This document shows, piece by piece, positions 1 to 6,458 of a stretch of DNA of 9,431 bases. The position numbers and the translations under genes were made by a program. This stretch comes from an uncultured Opitutaceae bacterium (GTDB lineage: Bacteria > Verrucomicrobiota > Verrucomicrobiia > Opitutales > Opitutaceae), in contig CAISJA010000191.1 in assembly GCA_903885525.1 (NCBI GenBank), forward strand, positions 1 through 9,431. The letters run 5' to 3'. Each line of letters opens with the position of its first letter. Position 1 is the first letter of the stretch. Below the pieces are notes generated by a model. It had not been told where the DNA came from, ran no database searches, and worked only from the letters and a program-made list of their open reading frames with translations.

Positions 1-477
1 ATCTGGAATCACCGTATCAGCAAAGGCGGCCGTATTGAGAATAACCACCCGGCCCAGCTGCCCGGGTCGCGGCAGCATCGTCCCGAGCCCGATCGGCCCA
101 CCCCAATCGTGCACGATCAGGTGGATTTTTTTCAGCCCGAGGCTGTCGATCAGGGCGGCGAGGTTGCCGATGTGATCGGGCAGGCGGTAAGTCCAGTCCT
201 GCGGCTTGTCCGAGAGCCCGCAGCCCAGGTGGTCGGGCACGATGCAACGGTAGCGCCCGCGGAGCGCGAGGACGATGTTGCGGTAGAAAAACGACCAGGT
301 GGGATTGCCGTGGACCATCAGGACGGCTTCGTCCCCCTGCCCTTCGTCCAGATAGCTCAGGCCGCCCTGCGGCGTGGGAAACCGCCGCGGCGTGAAGGGG
401 TAGAGTTCGCTGAGCCAGGGGGGCAATACGGCGGGACGCCCGGTTCCGCTTGGACTGGGGAAGGTCGGGGCGCTCAT
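1..477 (-). CDS. oleB: OleB-type alpha/beta hydrolase (3' end off the left edge)
   Basis: The N-terminal 159 residues of an alpha/beta-fold hydrolase of the haloalkane dehalogenase/epoxide hydrolase class; the gene continues past base 1. Visible motifs are the oxyanion-hole HGNPTW at residues 56-61, followed by SFFYRN, then PDHLGCGLSDKP near 81-92, and the nucleophile elbow VHDWGGPIG with Asp124 as predicted nucleophile. The catalytic acid and His lie outside the window. In olefin synthesis, OleB decarboxylates the beta-lactone made by OleC to give the cis-alkene. The neighbouring upstream gene on the same strand is OleA-like, which favours OleB over a generic dehalogenase. The start is the ATG at 475-477; no Shine-Dalgarno sequence precedes it. 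A gap of 127 bp separates it from the OleA-like gene. On sequence alone it could be another DhaA-like hydrolase, so the specific name rests mainly on context. Confidence 0.8.
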   Translation of the reverse strand, partial: MSAPTFPSPSGTGRPAVLPPWLSELYPFTPRRFPTPQGGLSYLDEGQGDEAVLMVHGNPTWSFFYRNIVLALRGRYRCIVPDHLGCGLSDKPQDWTYRLPDHIGNLAALIDSLGLKKIHLIVHDWGGPIGLGTMLPRPGQLGRVVILNTAAFADTVIPD

Positions 478-522
478 GGGCTGGCGGGAAGTCGTGGGCT
501 CGCTGGAATCCCGGCGGGAAAT

Positions 523-555
523 CCCTCCGTCCGGGCGCGGCACCGGCCGGGAGGG
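523..555 (-). other. Weak inverted repeat between oleA-like and oleB-like genes
   Basis: In the 127-bp gap, CCCTCC at 523-528 pairs perfectly with GGAGGG at 550-555 around a 21-nt GC-rich loop that itself contains CCGG palindromes. There is no T-run beyond it in the direction of transcription, so it is not a standard terminator. It may be an RNA stability or processing hairpin, or chance in GC-rich sequence. Confidence 0.2.
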
Positions 556-604
556 TGGACGGCGCAGTGCGTCCGACACAGCGCGCGGGAAGGAAGCGGG
601 GGCG

Positions 605-1642
605 TCACCATTGCACGGCGAGCATGAGGCTGTTGATGCCGCTGCCGATCCCCAGCAGGGCGAGTTGCTGCCCGTCCCGCACCACCCCCTGCTCCACCGC
701 GAGGGCCAGGGCGGACGGCAGGGCGGCCGAGCCGGTGTTGCCGAGCGTGGCAAAGGTGGAAAAATCCTTCTCCAGGTCCAGGCCGAGGGTGGTGTAGAGC
801 TGGCGGCGGTGGGCCGAGCCGACCTGGTGGCAGATAATGCGGTCGGCGGTGCCGGCGTTCCAGCCGGTCTGGGCGGTGAAATCGTTCCAGGTCCGGCGCG
901 CCACTTCCACCCCGGCGGCCAGCAGCTGCTCGGAGTCGGTTTGCATGTCGAGTCCGTCGCCGGCACTGTCGCCTTGGCAGAGGTCGCTGTGGGAGGTGTC
1001 CGCCCGGCTGCTGCCGGCGAGCAGCCGGTGGCGTGGCGCCCCGGCCGGCAAATCATCCTCGTGGCAGACGATCGCAGCGACGGCGGCGGAGCCGATTGTG
1101 AGGTTGGCGAAGTAAGGCTTGATGGCGTGGCGGTCGAGCGGTGCCGCCAGCAGGTGGCGGAGGGTGCGCTCGACCAGCGGCCGGCCGTTCTCGCCCGAGA
1201 CCACGAGGCCGGAGCGGATCTGGCCGGAGTCGATCATGGCGCCGAGCAGCACGAGCCCGTTGAGAAATCCGAGGCAGGCGTTGGAGACATCGAACACCTG
1301 GCAGTCCGGGCCCAGCGAGAGCTGATGATGGACGAAGGAGGCGGTGGCGGGCTCCAGCATGTCGCGGCAGACCGCACTGTGGAGCAGGACCTGCATCCGC
1401 CCGGCGCCGAGGCGGGATTGCGCGAGCGCCTTGCGCCCGGCGGCCGCGCTGGCCGCCGAGGGGCGCGTGCCGGCCGCCCACATGCGCCGCTCGCGAATGC
1501 CGGACATCAATTCGAGCCGGCCGGCCGGCAGATGCAGCCGCGTGTAGAGTGGAGCCAGCCGCTCCTCGAGCGCAGCCGAGGTCCAGACCTCGTCCGGCAG
1601 GACGGCGGCGATGGACTCGATGCAGGCGTGGCGAAATTTCAT
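605..1642 (-). CDS. oleA: OleA-type thiolase (acyl-CoA head-to-head condensing enzyme)
   Basis: A 345-residue thiolase-superfamily protein, close to the usual OleA/FabH length. The Cys-His-Asn triad is visible as Cys123 in SNACLGF, His272 in ICHQV and Asn302 in GNTGSA. Glu97 in MLEPATAS lies 26 residues before the nucleophile, matching the spacing of the distinctive OleA Glu117/Cys143 pair; ordinary FabH lacks this Glu. The C-terminus reads LLGIGSGINSLMLAVQW, also OleA-like. OleA performs a non-decarboxylative Claisen condensation of two fatty acyl-CoAs to a 2-alkyl-3-ketoacid, the first step of long-chain olefin or ketone synthesis. The ATG at 1640-1642 is chosen because the family N-terminus begins there; upstream in-frame starts would overlap the enoyl reductase gene. 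A small hairpin (GGAGC/GCTCC, 1647-1661) sits just upstream. Whether the substrate is acyl-CoA or acyl-ACP cannot be told from sequence. Confidence 0.88.
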   Translation of the reverse strand: MKFRHACIESIAAVLPDEVWTSAALEERLAPLYTRLHLPAGRLELMSGIRERRMWAAGTRPSAASAAAGRKALAQSRLGAGRMQVLLHSAVCRDMLEPATASFVHHQLSLGPDCQVFDVSNACLGFLNGLVLLGAMIDSGQIRSGLVVSGENGRPLVERTLRHLLAAPLDRHAIKPYFANLTIGSAAVAAIVCHEDDLPAGAPRHRLLAGSSRADTSHSDLCQGDSAGDGLDMQTDSEQLLAAGVEVARRTWNDFTAQTGWNAGTADRIICHQVGSAHRRQLYTTLGLDLEKDFSTFATLGNTGSAALPSALALAVEQGVVRDGQQLALLGIGSGINSLMLAVQW

Positions 1643-1697
1643 GCGGGGAGCGCCCTGCTCCACGTTCCGGACGCCAGCGGGGATGTCGGGCGGGCGT

Positions 1698-2558
1698 TCA
1701 TGCGGGCGGCGGTCCTGGGGAAACCGGCTGCGGCCCCGGCGCGGGCGCTGCTTCCGGCCGCATGGCGAGGCGGATGAGGTCGTGGTCAAAGCTGTTGGCA
1801 CCCAAGCCGGCGTCGACCACCAGGGTCGTGCCGTTGATCCCGCTGCTGCGCGGGCTGAGCAGGAAGAGCGCGGCGTGGGCGACTTCCGCGGTGTCGAGGG
1901 CCCGCTTCCGGTAGGTCATTTTCTCCGCGAAGAGATAGCTCTCCAAGTAGCCCGGGATGCCGGCCGAGGCGCTGGTCCTGAGGGGGCCGGCACCGACGAC
2001 ATTGAAGCGCACCGCGGTATCGGCGCTGAAGGACTTGGCGAGAAACCGGGCGCAGGAGTCCAGGGCGGCCTTCACCGGCCCCATGTAGCCGTAGTTGTCC
2101 GGCGTGACGGTGAGCGACGAGATGCCGATCGTCACGACGGAGGCCGCGGGTGCGAGGTGCGGGCGGAAGGCGCGGGCCAGTTCGACGAGGGAAAAGGCGG
2201 AGATGCCCATGGCCTGCAGAAAATCCTTCCGCCTGGTCTCGGCAAAGGTCTTGAAGCCGTCGCTGTAGTTGGCGAAAGCGATCGAATGGACCAGTCCGTG
2301 CAGCGGGGTCAGCCCGGCGGCGGCCACCTCGGCGGCCAGCCGCTCGCAGGCGCCCTCCTCCTCGACATCGCAGAGAAAAACCGGACGGCCGGCCAGGAGC
2401 GCGCCCAGGCTTTGGCGCCGGGGCGCCGAACGCACCGCGTAGACCACGCGGGCCCCCTGCTCTTCCAGACCCTGGGCGATGCACCAGGCCACGCTCCGGC
2501 GGTTCGCCACGCCCTGGACGAGGAAGGTCTTGCCGGTGAGCTGGAGGAAGTCGCTCAT
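1698..2558 (-). CDS. FabI-like enoyl-ACP reductase (SDR family)
   Basis: A 286-residue short-chain dehydrogenase most like FabI, the NAD(P)H-dependent enoyl-ACP reductase. Visible features are the N-terminal nucleotide-binding segment FLVQGVANRRSVAWCIAQGL (residues 12-31), HSIAFA at 91-96, the catalytic stretch NYGYMGPVK with Tyr156 and Lys163 at exactly the E. coli FabI positions, and the substrate-loop motif GPLRTSASAGI at 191-201. The second FabI active-site Tyr (E. coli Tyr146) is replaced by Ile146. A Pro/Ala-rich tail (about residues 268-286) extends past the normal FabI C-terminus of about 262 residues. The ATG at 2556-2558 overlaps the dehydratase stop codon (ATGA), implying translational coupling. 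It would either saturate the 2-enoyl intermediate of the local chain-building cycle or do related redox chemistry. It could be a specialised SDR rather than a housekeeping FabI. Confidence 0.82.
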   Translation of the reverse strand: MSDFLQLTGKTFLVQGVANRRSVAWCIAQGLEEQGARVVYAVRSAPRRQSLGALLAGRPVFLCDVEEEGACERLAAEVAAAGLTPLHGLVHSIAFANYSDGFKTFAETRRKDFLQAMGISAFSLVELARAFRPHLAPAASVVTIGISSLTVTPDNYGYMGPVKAALDSCARFLAKSFSADTAVRFNVVGAGPLRTSASAGIPGYLESYLFAEKMTYRKRALDTAEVAHAALFLLSPRSSGINGTTLVVDAGLGANSFDHDLIRLAMRPEAAPAPGPQPVSPGPPPA

Positions 2559-3010
2559 GGCGCGGGAGCCGTGGTGAGCTGCCCCTCGGGTCGCTTCCAG
2601 GCGACGGCAAAATCGACCGTGAGCACACGCTTGCCGCCACACTGCATCGCCCCGGACATCAGGTAGAAGCCGCCGGCGACCTCGTTGATCCTCACCTCGA
2701 TGGTGACGGTGTCGCCCGGATAAACCGGCGTGCGGAAGCGGACGTTCTCCACCTTGGCGAGCAGCGGCACGCCTCCCGGCTGGCCCTGCCCGCCGAGTTT
2801 GCCGGACAGCAGCAGCGCGCCGGTCTGGAAAACCGCCTCGCACAGCAGCACCCCGGGGGTGATCGGCGCGCCGGGATAATGGCCCCGATAGAAATCCTCC
2901 TCCGCTCGCCAGGTGCGGCGGGCGGTGAGCGTGGTGTCGGTGCGGGCGAGGACCTCGTCGACAAACAGGAACGGCGGACGGTGCGGGATGAGGGATTCGA
3001 CTTCGTTCAC
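2555..3010 (-). CDS. FabZ-like 3-hydroxyacyl-ACP dehydratase (hot-dog fold)
   Basis: A 151-residue hot-dog-fold dehydratase. The N-terminus ESLIPHRPPFLFVDEV (residues 5-20) is the classic FabZ opening. The catalytic pair is His44 in GHYPG and Glu58 in LCEAVFQ, spaced as in FabZ. It would dehydrate 3-hydroxyacyl-ACP to trans-2-enoyl-ACP, the step before the adjacent FabI-like reductase. The start is a GTG at 3008-3010, because the frame has no ATG between the end of the upstream oxidoreductase gene and the conserved N-terminus. The stop overlaps the next ATG by 4 bp. The C-terminal 20 or so residues after VDFAVAWKR are hydrophilic and not conserved-looking. An ATG in a different frame lies at 3034-3036, so the start or frame in this junction deserves care. 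Confidence 0.85.
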   Translation of the reverse strand: MNEVESLIPHRPPFLFVDEVLARTDTTLTARRTWRAEEDFYRGHYPGAPITPGVLLCEAVFQTGALLLSGKLGGQGQPGGVPLLAKVENVRFRTPVYPGDTVTIEVRINEVAGGFYLMSGAMQCGGKRVLTVDFAVAWKRPEGQLTTAPAP

Positions 3011-3048
3011 GGTGGGGAGGCGGCGGTTGGGTCCATGGCCGGCGGGCT

Positions 3049-4497
3049 TCAGGCCGGGACGGTCGCACGCTTGGAGGCGGCGAGGAATTTGTCGATCTGG
3101 TTGGCGACGATCACGCCGTAGTTGATGGTGCCGAGCCAGCCGGACATAATGATGCCGACGGAGCCGGCATGGTGGAGCCCGGGCAGCTGTCCGGGCAGAT
3201 CCAGGGAAACCTTCAGGCCCTCGAACTTGGTGCCGAACGAGGTGCCGTCCCAATGCCGCGTGTACCGCTCGATCGTGCGCGGCGTGGCCGCCTCCCTCCA
3301 GTCGATCTTGCCCCGCACCTCCGGGATGAAGCGCTCCAGTGCGGTGATGGATTCTTCGATCAGCCGCTGCTTCTCGGATGCGTAGGTGGCCTCGTCCATT
3401 CCCTTCCAGTCTGCATAGGTCGCATTGAGCGAGACCACCACCGTGGTGCGATTGAGCCCCGGCCGGGTGTCGGGATAATACATCGAGAAAGTCCGGCTGC
3501 GCGTGTGCCGGTCGACCAGTTCCTGGCTGGAAAATACCGGGGCCTCGGAGGTAAAGAGCAGGTCGCCGATGTGCGGGATGGTCTCGCCCTGGCGGATGCC
3601 GAGATACACCTGGCACGAGCTGCTGTTGACGCGCACGGCCTTGGTGTTCGCGACGAACTCCGGTGTGAACTGCTCCGCGCCCGCCAGCCGGAGCACGGTA
3701 TTCTTGATATTGGAGTTCGACAGCACGGCGGTGCAGCGGATCGTGCGGCCGTTGGCCACGACGCCGCCGACCCGGCGCCCGCCGCCCGGGGCCGGTTCGG
3801 TCAGGATCTTTTCCACCTCGACGTGCCTCCGGATATCGACGCCGTTGCGCTTCAGCTCCTCCGCCATGCGCTTGATGAGCCGGTCGGTGCCGCCGCGAAA
3901 GGTGAATACGCCCTTGCTCATGAAGTTGGAGAACACGATGCCGAAGGTGATGGCCGGGTCATCGAGCGTGGACCCGTTGGCGTAGGCGATGGGCTCGAGC
4001 AGGAGGCGTTGCACGTCGGAACGGCCCGGGAAATAGCGTTCGAACATCTGCCCGGTCGTCTCCGGGTTGGCGTCGTAGAAATTCATCGCCCGCAGGTCGG
4101 TGAAGAAGCGTTCAACCGTCTCCGCGGGCACCTTGAATTTCTCCACCAACTGGCGGGTGAAATCTTCCCGGTCGAAGGTCGTGTCGATGGAAAACTGCGG
4201 GTTGATGAAGCGCACGCCCTTCAGCTGGACGATGGCATCGGCAATGTCCTGGCACCAGTATTTGCGGACCGACTTGATCATGCCGTGGGGAAAGCCGTGC
4301 AGGGAAATGTCGAAAATATGCCCCCCGCGGCGCGTGAACCAGGTCGACAGCCCCCCCAGCTGGTAGTGGTGCTCCAGCAGCAGCACCCGGTGGCCGCATT
4401 TGGCCAGCACGTTGGCTCCGGTGAGGCCGGCGAGGCCGCTCCCGATCACCACCACATCATAGTGGTCCCCGATGCCTTTGAGCCAGTCGTATGCCAT
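3049..4497 (-). CDS. FAD-dependent oxidoreductase, phytoene desaturase/RetSat-like (copy 1)
   Basis: A 482-residue flavoprotein of the phytoene desaturase/carotenoid isomerase/retinol saturase superfamily. The N-terminal Rossmann motif is YDVVVIGSGLAGL (Gly19, Gly21, Gly24), ending in the ribose-binding Glu42 and followed by LGGLS at 47-51. The C-terminus carries the second FAD segment, with LPGLHHAGS and then GWLGTINYGVIVANQID. These enzymes desaturate, saturate or isomerise long isoprenoid or acyl chains. There is no phytoene synthase nearby; the neighbours are fatty-acid-type genes, so an acyl-ACP or acyl-CoA substrate is inferred. The ATG at 4495-4497 is preferred over the upstream TTG at 4534-4536 because the FAD motif follows at the usual distance; no Shine-Dalgarno sequence is visible. 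It is a clear paralogue of the next gene upstream. The exact reaction is unknown. Confidence 0.85.
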   Translation of the reverse strand: MAYDWLKGIGDHYDVVVIGSGLAGLTGANVLAKCGHRVLLLEHHYQLGGLSTWFTRRGGHIFDISLHGFPHGMIKSVRKYWCQDIADAIVQLKGVRFINPQFSIDTTFDREDFTRQLVEKFKVPAETVERFFTDLRAMNFYDANPETTGQMFERYFPGRSDVQRLLLEPIAYANGSTLDDPAITFGIVFSNFMSKGVFTFRGGTDRLIKRMAEELKRNGVDIRRHVEVEKILTEPAPGGGRRVGGVVANGRTIRCTAVLSNSNIKNTVLRLAGAEQFTPEFVANTKAVRVNSSSCQVYLGIRQGETIPHIGDLLFTSEAPVFSSQELVDRHTRSRTFSMYYPDTRPGLNRTTVVVSLNATYADWKGMDEATYASEKQRLIEESITALERFIPEVRGKIDWREAATPRTIERYTRHWDGTSFGTKFEGLKVSLDLPGQLPGLHHAGSVGIIMSGWLGTINYGVIVANQIDKFLAASKRATVPA

Positions 4498-4530
4498 GAA
4501 GGATTGGGAGTAAGTTTGCGCGGCAGGAAA

Positions 4531-4584
4531 GGGCAACGCGGAAGTGTCGGCCCCGCCATTCCTGACCGGCCAGCGGCGTTGCCC
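4531..4584 (-). repeat. 9-bp perfect inverted repeat between the two oxidoreductase genes
   Basis: GGGCAACGC at 4531-4539 and its exact reverse complement GCGTTGCCC at 4576-4584 flank a 36-nt loop. They fill much of the 103-bp gap (4498-4600) between the two oxidoreductase genes. There is no T-run on the downstream side. Possible roles are an RNA processing or stability hairpin or a binding site for a dimeric regulator; neither is shown by the sequence. Confidence 0.45.
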
Positions 4585-4600
4585 CGAAACCCGCAGCGGC

Positions 4601-6037
4601 CTACCCCCGGCCCTGCAGCACGTGGTAGTTGGCCATGGAGATGCCGCTCAGCATCGCTCCGATGATGCCGAGGAACCCCTGATCGGTGCCGCAGAGGAAG
4701 AGGTTGGTGAGGTGCGTGCGGCCGTCGCGGAGTTTGCGGGGAGCCCCGTAGATCGCGCCGTTGAGGTGGCCGGTGAACTTGTGGACCGTCCGGGGCGTGA
4801 ACATGTCCGTGGCGAGCAGGTTTGCCGCCAGCACGTCTTCCTCCACCGCCGGCAGGAAACGCCGCGCACTCCGCTGCATTTCGGCGTAGCAATGCCGTTT
4901 GCCGGCCTGGTAGTCCGCCTCCGGCAGCCGGACCCATGGCCTGTAATCGGCCAGACAGGTCACGCGGAAAAGCCCCTCGGGCAGACCGGCGCCGCCGTAG
5001 TCGAAGTTGTTCGGGAAGCAGATCACCCCGCTGCGAGTGTCCACGAGCCCGCGGGCCGACGCATACTCAAAACGCTCCGAATCGTTGAAAAAAACGATGG
5101 TGTCCCCGCCCCAGCCCCAGGCCGCCGGTGGCTGGCGGTAGACCGTGATGGTCTCGGCGTACGACAGGGTGCCGGTGTTGGCCGCCGCCGGAGCGGCCTG
5201 GGCCGGGCCGCAGAGGAGGAGCGTCTCCGCGTAACCGGCCGAGGACAGCACCTGCGTGGCGGTCACCGTGGTGCCGTCGTCCAATTCCAGGGCGGCGGCG
5301 CGCCCCGCCTGCTCGACGATGCGCCGCACGCCGCACCGCATCCGCCGCGCGCCGCCCGCCTGCCGGTATTTTTCGAGCAGGACGCGGAGGATGACGCGCA
5401 CGCCGTCGAGCGGCCGGGCGAAGCCCTCGAGGAAGAGGGCCTTGAACATGATCACAAACTGGCCGAACTCCATGTCGCGTTCCTGGGCGCTGCCGTAGTA
5501 CATCACCGGGCAAAACAGCATGTCGGCCAGCAGCGGGTCGGTGATGTGGCGCCCTACTACTGCACGCGCCGAGACCGGCCGGGCATCCAGGGAGACGTCG
5601 TCGTAGCTGCGCACCAGCCTGACCAGGCTGCGCCAGCCGTCCGCCTGGGCGGGGAATTTTGCCGTCACCTCGGCATCGAGGACGGCGAAATCGTTCGTGA
5701 AACGCAGGCTGGCCTCCCCCTCCGGTCCAAAGCAAATCCGCGACTGCTTCTGGGGGCAGAGCGCGAACTCGGCGCGATCGATGCGCAGTTGCCGCAGCAG
5801 CTTGCCGAGCGGCGTGCCCTTGGTGCCAGGCGGGACGTAGTTGGTCAGGGCATGGAGTCCGACGTCGAACTTGCGCCCCGCGATGCTGTAGAAGCCGTTC
5901 AATCCGCCCGGCGCGTTGTGCCGCTCGAAGATGCAGACCTTCTTGCCGAAATGGGCCAGCCGGATGCCGGCGGCCAAGCCGGACATGCCGGCCCCGATGA
6001 TGGCAACATCGTAGTGGGTGGACGGCAGCGGTGTCAT
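4601..6037 (-). CDS. FAD-dependent oxidoreductase, phytoene desaturase/CrtISO-like (copy 2)
   Basis: A 478-residue flavoprotein paralogous to the next gene in the operon. It has YDVAIIGAGMSGL with Gly15, Gly17 and Gly20, acidic Glu38, then APGGLNG at 42-48, which is the typical CrtI/CrtISO/RetSat N-terminus. Near the C-terminus, FLCGTDQGFLGIIGAMLSG is the usual second FAD-contact segment. The two copies share motif order but differ clearly in the middle, so they probably have distinct reactions or act as a pair. In this neighbourhood the substrate is more likely an ACP-bound or CoA-bound acyl chain than a carotenoid (inference). The ATG at 6035-6037 is chosen because GGAG lies 7 nt upstream, the one clear Shine-Dalgarno sequence in this operon; an in-frame GTG at 6056-6058 is the alternative. 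A 153-bp gap with several hairpins precedes it. Confidence 0.85.
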   Translation of the reverse strand: MTPLPSTHYDVAIIGAGMSGLAAGIRLAHFGKKVCIFERHNAPGGLNGFYSIAGRKFDVGLHALTNYVPPGTKGTPLGKLLRQLRIDRAEFALCPQKQSRICFGPEGEASLRFTNDFAVLDAEVTAKFPAQADGWRSLVRLVRSYDDVSLDARPVSARAVVGRHITDPLLADMLFCPVMYYGSAQERDMEFGQFVIMFKALFLEGFARPLDGVRVILRVLLEKYRQAGGARRMRCGVRRIVEQAGRAAALELDDGTTVTATQVLSSAGYAETLLLCGPAQAAPAAANTGTLSYAETITVYRQPPAAWGWGGDTIVFFNDSERFEYASARGLVDTRSGVICFPNNFDYGGAGLPEGLFRVTCLADYRPWVRLPEADYQAGKRHCYAEMQRSARRFLPAVEEDVLAANLLATDMFTPRTVHKFTGHLNGAIYGAPRKLRDGRTHLTNLFLCGTDQGFLGIIGAMLSGISMANYHVLQGRG

Positions 6038-6076
6038 GGCAACGCTCCATGTGGCCACAGGAAGCGGCGGAAACGC

Positions 6077-6110
6077 AAAAAGAAAGGGCCGTCGAATTCT
6101 GATCGCCGGC
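6077..6110 (-). terminator. Candidate intrinsic terminator or attenuator after the ACP gene
   Basis: On the minus strand, GCCGGCGA (from 6110-6103), the loop TCAGAAT and TCGACGGC (6095-6088) form an 8-position stem with one G/A mismatch. It is followed by CC and then TTTCTTTTT (6085-6077). This is the classic hairpin plus T-run order for transcripts coming from the ketosynthase and ACP genes. The stem is short and imperfect, so partial read-through is likely. Confidence 0.5.
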
Positions 6111-6118
6111 GCGGATGA

Positions 6119-6161
6119 AGCCGGCCGCCGGCTGGTTGATTCAAATCCACGGTCCGACCGT
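6119..6161 (-). other. Two small hairpins in the ACP-oxidoreductase gap
   Basis: AGCCGG/CCGGCT with a 3-nt loop lies at 6119-6133, and ACGGT/ACCGT with a 3-nt loop at 6149-6161. Both stems are perfect but short (6 and 5 bp). They sit between the ACP stop codon and the terminator-like hairpin and could stabilise the 3' end of the ketosynthase-ACP message. Confidence 0.3.
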
Positions 6162-6190
6162 CTGTTACCTGCCGGGTCAACCGGGCTGGC

Positions 6191-6445
6191 TCAGGCTTTG
6201 GCGACAAATTTCGGCGTCAGGTAGTCGGCGCAGCTTTCGAGCGAAGCGAGCTGCATGTAATCGGCCTCCGGCACTTCGATGCCATGGCGCTTGCGCAGCT
6301 CCATCACGATGTCGAGAAAGTCCATGGAATCCAGCTGGAGCTGGTCGCGCAGGCGGACCTCGGACTTGAGGTTGGTCAGGTCCTCATCCGGAGCGATGTC
6401 GGAAATGATATCGATCACGAGCTTCTTGCAATCGTCTTTCGTCAT
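6191..6445 (-). CDS. Acyl carrier protein
   Basis: An 84-residue acidic acyl carrier protein of normal length. The phosphopantetheine attachment site is Ser40 in the motif QLDSMDFLDIV (residues 37-47), the standard D-S-M/L context at the start of helix II. Helix III carries LASLESCADYL. It would hold the growing acyl chain during condensation, dehydration and reduction by the neighbouring enzymes, after activation by a phosphopantetheinyl transferase not in this window. The start codon lies 13 nt after the ketosynthase stop, so the two are almost certainly co-transcribed. No Shine-Dalgarno sequence is visible. A dedicated ACP next to a ketosynthase is typical of specialised lipid or polyene pathways rather than housekeeping fatty acid synthesis (inference from context). 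Confidence 0.93.
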   Translation of the reverse strand: MTKDDCKKLVIDIISDIAPDEDLTNLKSEVRLRDQLQLDSMDFLDIVMELRKRHGIEVPEADYMQLASLESCADYLTPKFVAKA

Positions 6446-6458
6446 GGTGTGGCGGTGT

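Noticed and set aside
1643..1801. N-terminal extension of the oleA-like gene to 1801
   Set aside because: The added residues overlap the enoyl reductase gene and have no OleA similarity; the family N-terminus starts at 1642.
476..2666. Plus-strand open frames opposite the oleA-like and FabI-like genes (476-1777 and 1611-2666)
   Set aside because: They overlap each other, lack domains, and lie opposite clear enzymes.
3169..4665. Plus-strand open frame of 498 codons opposite the first oxidoreductase gene
   Set aside because: No recognisable domain; mirror of a well-supported minus-strand gene.
3049..6037. Carotenoid biosynthesis cluster
   Set aside because: No phytoene synthase, cyclase or prenyl transferase in the window; the neighbours are ACP-dependent fatty-acid enzymes.
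4544..6118. Long plus-strand open frame of 524 codons opposite the second oxidoreductase gene
   Set aside because: Its product is low-complexity (Arg, Gly, Ala, His rich) with no motif, whereas the opposite strand encodes a clear FAD enzyme. It is an effect of high GC codon use.
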